Below, one piece after another: positions 61,201 through 64,000 of a stretch of DNA of 64,000 bases. The stretch covers positions 1,234,649-1,298,648 of the forward strand of contig SCFE01000075.1 of assembly GCA_004352715.1 (NCBI GenBank). The letters run 5' to 3'. The notes under the pieces were generated by a model that was not told where the DNA came from, made no database searches, and saw only the letters and a program-made list of their open reading frames with translations. Source of the stretch: Hofstenia miamia. Taxonomy: Eukaryota > Xenacoelomorpha > Acoela. A program made the translations under genes and the position numbers. Positions within the stretch are counted from its first letter, which is position 1, and the number at the start of each line of letters is the position of its first letter.

Positions 61201-61317
61201 ATAAAGCAAAGGCAATACTGTGTAAAGATGTTGGAACGTCTATTTGCATATTTCTACATTGTCATGCTAGTTGTTCTAAGCTATTCTTGCATAAGTTTCA
61301 GAAGCATATCTCAATAA
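37776..61317 (+). CDS. Cys-loop ligand-gated ion channel subunit (nicotinic-type, divergent), N-terminus missing
   Basis: Such subunits form pentameric channels in the plasma membrane. Eight exons join with GT-AG borders and consistent phases: 37776-37915, 40990-41034, 42396-42505, 42946-43092, 43838-44082, 50976-51119, 53156-53302 and 61109-61317, giving about 395 residues. Exon sizes of 45 and 110 bp equal those of vertebrate nicotinic subunit genes. Features in order are DEKSNSFTVKLWIYI, ASWNPHNYENISFL, FWSPRVEIYN, the Cys-loop CSIDVTLFPNDAQNC with exactly 13 residues between cysteines, QIKRRPTYYNRV before TM1, SGEKSSLIATLL opening TM2 with Glu at -1', TM3, a short cytoplasmic loop, and TM4 (FAYFYIVMLVVLSYS). 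There is no vicinal Cys pair (not alpha-type) and no WTYD tryptophan. The signal peptide exon is not found. Introns up to 7.8 kb hold transposons. Confidence 0.9.
39618..40040 (+). pseudogene. hAT-type transposase fragment in receptor intron
   Basis: The frame encodes FEKIDKLISTRWVAASYRAV, then KALMHSYLALHCYF. It resembles the TRW segment in the middle of hAT transposases and hAT-derived zinc-finger proteins. After about 40 residues the frame loses similarity. It is short and isolated, so the assignment is tentative. Confidence 0.4.
40990..41034 (+). CDS. Cys-loop receptor 45-bp exon
   Basis: Lies between CATATTTAG and GTAAGT. Its 15 codons read DEKSNSFTVKLWIYI, aligning with the conserved DEKNQ...W exon of nicotinic genes, which is also 45 bp. 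Confidence 0.88.
41849..42310. repeat. G+C-richer intron patch, possible old repeat
   Basis: Two blocks rich in CCAAGCCCA / GGCCC words (41849-41980 and 42240-42300) flank AT-rich sequence. A small hairpin CCGAAA-A-TTTCGG is at 41849-41863. No coding potential; the family is not recognised. Confidence 0.3.
42396..42505 (+). CDS. Cys-loop receptor 110-bp exon
   Basis: Follows TTTCATTTAG and ends AACAT before GTATTG (phase 2). Encodes GYYVTSASWNPHNYENI and FWSPRVEIYN. The usual W.D...L and WTPDI are only partly kept. Confidence 0.9.
42946..43092 (+). CDS. Cys-loop receptor exon with the disulfide loop
   Basis: Follows TTTTTAG and ends ATTGT before GTAAGC (phase 2). Contains CSIDVTLFPNDAQNC, with cysteine codons at 43040 and 43082. 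Confidence 0.92.
43838..44082 (+). CDS. Cys-loop receptor exon up to the start of TM1
   Basis: Follows ATATTTAG and ends GCTG before GTAATT (phase 1). Contains EYVPNDQWQLLR and QIKRRPTYYNRVLVYP. Loop C (SVRSSTDFFYK) lacks the vicinal cysteines. A (TA)n tract begins about 10 bases into the next intron. Confidence 0.9.
44091..44125. repeat. (TA)n next to a receptor exon
   Basis: A long TA run immediately inside the intron that follows the exon ending at 44082. Confidence 0.9.
44126..45135. other. Receptor intron and 5' flank of the hAT element
   Basis: No gene. The left inverted repeat of the hAT element was not found. A C/G-rich patch (GGTGCCGGCAGAAGGGG, about 44655) resembles hAT subterminal sequence. 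Confidence 0.4.
45136..47663 (+). mobile_element. hAT transposon (ZMYM1/TTF-finger type), degenerate
   Basis: From an ATG at 45136 the frames give RPQLKKYTKHSE, SFVSHWYNKPD and CFPCRHFSLLAHGN (a TTF-type zinc finger, about 45325-45430), then KDYLRSKELNTYVV, a DDE-region motif FDGASAMSGKFSDVQKRI (46098-46150), AYYVHYYSQRLNLVL, and the C-terminal dimerisation block TLPLSTANCERSVSIMKLVK (47092-47155). At least four stops or frameshifts disrupt it. The right terminus is readable as TTCCTAGAAACGCCACTG ending at 47663, the CAGTGGCG-type end common in hAT elements. It lies within the receptor intron in the same orientation as the gene. Confidence 0.88.
48868..48924. repeat. Second hAT-like terminus
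   Basis: A G/C-rich end, AAGCCCCCCCTACCACTCCC, runs to GACGCCATTG at 48924. It parallels the right end at 47580-47663 (CGCCACTG) and is probably the remnant of another related element. Confidence 0.45.
49909..50212. mobile_element. Foldback/MITE element with 26-bp perfect terminal inverted repeats
   Basis: AATATACATGCTATGTAAAT and the next six bases at 49909-49934 are exactly inverted at 50187-50212. A second inner pair (TTTAGTTTATTCTAAA, about 49970, and AGAATAAACTAAATTTT, about 50149) extends the symmetry, so the 304-bp unit could fold over most of its length. Non-coding. Confidence 0.75.
50976..51119 (+). CDS. Cys-loop receptor exon with TM1 end and pore-lining TM2
   Basis: Follows TTGAATTTAG and ends TTTG before GTAAG (phase 1). 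FLPIESGEKSSL opens TM2. Ser at 2', Thr at 6', Leu at 9' and Glu at -1' and 20' keep the cation-channel pattern; Gln at 11' and Asn at 14' are unusual polar residues. Confidence 0.92.
51120..53155. other. Receptor intron, no gene seen
   Basis: AT-rich. A stretch at 51165-51310 repeats AAATTTGG / CCAAATTT words on both strands, suggesting a decayed foldback element. A TA-rich tract lies at 52247-52280. Confidence 0.4.
53156..53302 (+). CDS. Cys-loop receptor exon with TM3
   Basis: Follows AAAATTTAG and ends TTTG before GTAAGA (phase 1). Encodes NFVVGNIFLAGLSLIFVITV and then ENIYYDKTQSPPSPF, matching TM3 and the conserved start of the cytoplasmic loop. Confidence 0.88.
53303..54479. other. Start of the last receptor intron, no gene seen
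   Basis: No recognisable frames. It may include the 3' flank of the MULE element that follows. Confidence 0.4.
54480..56660 (-). pseudogene. MULE-type (Mutator-like) transposase, degenerate and interrupted
   Basis: Minus-strand pieces follow the order of animal Mutator-like transposases: a Cys-rich N-terminal part (CCKSCAGDL, YCNNCQ; 56300-56450), a GLGLTALQAFSKCLNSPP stretch (56130-56185), MVSVDGND (about 55990), TGKVLDIEVLSNYC (about 55890-55935), HNCSLNHAGIAGSMEPEEAV (about 55765-55825), LRYLEYHGDYDSSSF (about 55690-55740), ECIGHIQKRVGS (about 55590-55630), FYGIGIRQNTHSLTDMVD (about 55430-55485), then CPIGDDSWSKWK (about 54800-54836), CSHGKTQNPNECLNK (about 54645-54690) and RCPKQVWVGQKV. 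Aspartates of the VSVDG and GDYDSS motifs remain. Several stops and shifts, and an insertion at 54840-55375, make it inactive. Confidence 0.82.
54840..55375. repeat. AT-rich insertion inside the MULE transposase
   Basis: The MULE frame breaks between ARSDQ (about 55400) and CPIGDDSW (about 54835), where the family has only a few residues. The inserted ~530 bp has an internal imperfect direct repeat (CAAAATCATATTC near 55002 and near 55125). Its 182-codon plus-strand frame is not recognisable and is probably chance. Ends and superfamily are unknown. Confidence 0.45.
56870..56903. repeat. (CTATT)n microsatellite
   Basis: About six tandem CTATT units with one variant (TTTTAGT). Confidence 0.9.
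57836..58560 (+). pseudogene. mariner/Tc-type transposase fragment 1
   Basis: The frame begins in the DNA-binding part (LAGVSVSKVNNVLKGIKPWK, KELNPLDYQIRKQFTEFIL) and continues after a stop with FSNKAPLHVNGSV, where the family has FSDEAHF.LNG; the first catalytic Asp is Asn here. Then come NGEEYLNIV, YQLDGAAAHFSKKFKHFL with the second catalytic Asp, and TAWPPSSAD, matching WPPRSPDLTP. Three or more stops interrupt it. This is the IS630-Tc1-mariner superfamily, in the group with an N-terminal HTH common in arthropods. Confidence 0.75.
58845..59130 (+). pseudogene. mariner/Tc-type transposase fragment 2 (N-terminal part)
   Basis: After frame changes it reads VRIAILMDEA, LAKEGFQPKPTDRTRSFWRH and ICNMLDISLGSTFTVLYKM, then QYKPNELQLDII. 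This corresponds to the N-terminal helix-turn-helix region of the same transposase group, but lies downstream of fragment 1, so it is a second copy. No catalytic part follows. Confidence 0.55.
59257..59655. repeat. 190-bp direct duplication around a 21-N gap
   Basis: 59257-59446 and 59468-59657 carry the same sequence on both sides of the gap (59447-59467). This is almost certainly an unmerged overlap. Confidence 0.9.
59719..59742. repeat. Perfect 24-bp palindrome
   Basis: TGTTTTATATAT followed by its exact inverse. It could be an AT cruciform or a microsatellite derivative; no function can be assigned. Confidence 0.85.
59743..61108. other. End of the last receptor intron, no gene seen
   Basis: AT-rich and non-repetitive by eye. 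Confidence 0.4.
61109..61317 (+). CDS. Cys-loop receptor last exon with TM4
   Basis: Follows ATATTTAG. Encodes the end of the cytoplasmic loop (Ser/Asn/Lys-rich), then QYCVKMLERLFAYFYIVMLV and a stop at 61315. It joins the TM3 exon in phase, which would give an unusually short TM3-TM4 loop of roughly 70 residues; a skipped small exon in the 7.8-kb intron cannot be excluded. The stop overlaps an AATAAA. Confidence 0.8.
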
Positions 61318-61318
61318 A
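61313..61318 (+). terminator. AATAAA overlapping the receptor stop codon
   Basis: CAATAAA contains both the TAA stop (61315-61317) and an AATAAA hexamer. If used, the 3' UTR would be very short. Confidence 0.35.
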
Positions 61319-61944
61319 TTGTCGCTTCAAACTAAAAAAGTTTTATTATGTAGTTGTTTTGGTCAAAGTGTGTGTGTTTTTAATTTCCCTGTAAACTATA
61401 TTTTGGCATAATTGTTGTGGCAGTTTTGTAATGAAAATTCTATTATTTTACAGATATTAGTAAAATGTTGATTATACAAGGTAAATTTAAGTGCAAAAAT
61501 AGTTCCCAAATCCTTTTTGGCAGCTTAGTTGTTTAAATCAGTTAGGAACAAAATATCAGCCAAGAAACACCTAGAAATAAACATCTTAATCTCTGCCATG
61601 ATGATGTGATTATCAGTATTCATTCCGAATCTTGCTTAGTTTTCACCACCCATAAGACTTTGAAAGTTATTAGTGCTTAACTTCATGAGAAAATCATTGA
61701 ACATTTATAACAAAATTTTCATCCATATTTTTACGTTAATTTTCACTAGTATTCTCTATAATTGAATTGACGGTTTCTTCAAAACCTTTTGGAATTTTTG
61801 TAAGGACACTCAACAGAGGTAATAAGTTCTTAGAAATACAAAATTAGCCTCCTTGCAAATATTGTCATTTAATCTTATCTGAAATAAGAACTTCAGAATA
61901 TATAAAAGGAACATTGTGTAATAAAGGAAATTTAGAAAATGCCT

Positions 61945-62210
61945 GAAAATATAAATTATATATTTGCATAAAGGACTTCCTTAAGGATACTCTATAGTTT
62001 GACTTGAATCTCAAATTCATAGTGATTCCACAAAATTTTTAAACTGTACATGAAAATATAAATTATATATTTGCATAAAGGAATATGTTAATTGTACTTC
62101 CTTAAGGATACTCTATAGTTTGACTTGAATCTCAAATTCATAGTGATTCCACAAAATTTTTAAACTGTACATGAAAATATAAATTATATATTTGCATAAA
62201 GGAAAATATA
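61945..62210. repeat. Tandem repeat, ~107-120 bp period, 2.3 copies
   Basis: GAAAATATAAATTATATATT recurs at about 61945, 62052 and 62172. Between them lies the same TTCCTTAAGGATACTCTATA block. The second unit has about 13 bp (AATATGTTAATTGT) missing from the first. Confidence 0.9.
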
Positions 62211-62214
62211 TTTA

Positions 62215-64000
62215 TAAAATATTTGCAGCCAAATTGAAGAGAAGAAGTTATATACATGGTCTTAATTATACATATATATATATTATTTTTCTTTGAAATT
62301 TTAGATGTGAAATTCTTATAAAGGAAACATTAATGAGAATGGAAGTAAAGTCTATGAAATTTTAGTGATGAAGAAAAGATATGCAGCTGTGCACAACTGT
62401 GTTGATAAGAAGGCTTAAGATATGAAAATTAGAACTTTATTAATGAGTTCAACTAATTGAACTATAATTTAGCAAACATAATGCGAATTTAAACATGTTT
62501 GAGTCAATGATTCATTTTCCAACAAATGATGTTTTCAATGTAGTGAGCTCATTATTATTGCAATAAATGCAATTCCATAATTTGAATGGCAAAAACTAAA
62601 AATTAAGACAATTATTACAACAATTAAGAATTTGTGCACTTTCTCCCACCACTTCCATTATGTTTTGTAATCATTGTATGTAATACATCTTGAAAATCAA
62701 AAATATTTTTTTTTGGCTCGTGTAGCTTAACCTGATTTAACAAGACCGGATCGGATTAACTGGTTTTATCCTGACGATATTAACCGGACCAGATAGAATA
62801 TGTTTATTGCTATTGACTGTCATGACTTTGTACAGACACAATAATGCAAATCTATAATATAATCTAAAGTTGAATTTTGTTAACTCTGTCACTAAATTTT
62901 CAAACTAAAAGATTTGCATTATTTGCATTCAAAAATTCAGTCATAATTCTGTAACCAAACGACAAAAATCTGATTAGGGTCGATTTTAAGATTCTCGACC
63001 AGATTATAGCTATGGCTCGCTTGTAAGCATATCTAACGGCCAGGCAATGTGCTGATTTGGAAAAGGTATATTATGAAATTTATTTGTTCTTTAGGTTGTG
63101 AGTTAACTGATTTCTGCAATGAGTCTTTTGAATAAGTTAGACTAATTTGAATTGCAAATTTCTTACAATATCTTAAATGAGAAAAATTGTGAGACATACT
63201 ATAATATGATATCGAAAAATTGACAATAATGATGAATATTTATCATGATAAAACTTCATTTGTTTGATATCCTTCATGCATTGCAAAAATGATTTGTCAA
63301 CCAGATATAATTCACATCAAAAACCTAGTATATTACCAGAAAATGGGAATACTGGGCCCGTCTAAATCGATATTGGGTCGAAAATATTTATATATTTCAC
63401 ATTTTTTTGTTTTTATTAATTTCACAAAAATGAAATTTAAGCAGATTTAACAACATTTTAGGACTTTTCTTGAACACTATGTATTTAGTAGTTGATTTAA
63501 ATTAAATATGACCTTGTTTCAGCTTGTACTATATAGCTTCTGTGCTTTTCTGAGCTAATTAATACGGCAAAAACTTCTTGTAGCACTTCCACAAAAATCA
63601 TGAACTATGAAAATCCGTTATTCGTTTGGCATTATTACAGTTTTTGACTATTACAAATTGTTTTTTTGGTATTGGAAGTTTTTGCACAGACGGTTTAACT
63701 CATGAAGACTTGGGAAGTTACTACGATTCAAATAATGAGAGAAGCCAGAAAAGGGACACTGCATCCATGTGTCGATCTCTAACTAATACAAAAGTAGTAT
63801 AAAATCGAGTCCATTTCGTGCCACAAATTGACATTTTGACTTTGGTGGGCATGTCTGGTGTAATTGTGTACTTTGGCCGTCTGTGTATCTTTGATGTCAT
63901 TGATATTTGTTGGCAAACACATTTGTTTGTCGTCTTATATAAAATGTAACCAATATTTTTTTATACATATTACATAAATAATTGACCGTGTATATTGATG
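62215..64000. other. AT-rich intergenic sequence, no gene seen
   Basis: No convincing exon. A 40-codon open stretch near 63680-63800 is hydrophilic and unrecognised, and I would not call it a gene. Confidence 0.4.

Noticed and set aside
63680-63800. Hydrophilic 40-codon open stretch (DLGSYYDSNNERSQKRD)
   Set aside because: No start, acceptor or similarity that would support an exon.
1-64000. Search for CRISPR arrays, toxin-antitoxin pairs, operons or phage modules
   Set aside because: The window is intron-containing animal DNA; repeats seen are microsatellites, transposon ends or assembly duplicates.

Overview
The window is eukaryotic, from an invertebrate animal. It is strongly AT-rich by eye. 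It has GT-AG introns, a tetraspanin gene, a Cys-loop (nicotinic-type) receptor gene and a pyridoxal kinase gene, and it is crowded with animal-type transposons: Ty3/gypsy, a CR1/Jockey-like LINE, a Penelope-like element, hAT, MULE and Tc1/mariner. Long transposon-filled introns and the transposon mix would fit an arthropod (perhaps a chelicerate) or a cnidarian. The species cannot be fixed from the sequence. I saw no prokaryotic operons, CRISPR arrays, rRNA or convincing tRNA genes.

Layout. (1) Positions 1-10807 hold one old, broken Ty3/gypsy element on the minus strand, running from a primer-binding site at 10790-10807 through gag, protease, RT and RNase H into integrase at the left edge. 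Younger LTR sequences are nested in it at 2051-5445 (flanked by ATAT), 7100-7289 and 8234-8925 (flanked by TTAA), and three N-gaps interrupt it. (2) 10808-17300 is gene-poor, with a TIR/MITE cluster (11291-12060) and a degenerate minus-strand LINE (about 13580-16964). (3) 17362-23652 (+) is a complete five-exon pyridoxal kinase gene with a 46-bp first intron and a 4.7-kb second intron containing a Tc1-like element. (4) 23973-26354 (+) holds a membrane-protein exon and a tetraspanin gene that lacks part of its TM3 exon at a one-base N. (5) 27193-28630 (+) is a Penelope-like element between two (TA)n tracts, followed by a degenerate tandem array and an unusual GC- and CpG-rich island (30150-30905). 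(6) 37776-61317 (+) is a Cys-loop receptor subunit gene. Eight exons can be joined with matching phases; only the N-terminal exon(s) are missing. Its introns hold a hAT pseudogene, a foldback element, a MULE pseudogene and two mariner-type fragments.

Main interest. The receptor has a normal cation-channel pore but an altered ligand pocket. Two LTR copies differ almost only at CpG sites, and the tRNA-Trp-type primer site shows the same CpG decay, which points to cytosine methylation of transposons. The pyridoxal kinase has unusual changes near its substrate pocket. No clearly new multi-gene system was found. Several large direct repeats meet at single Ns or gaps and are probably assembly joins.
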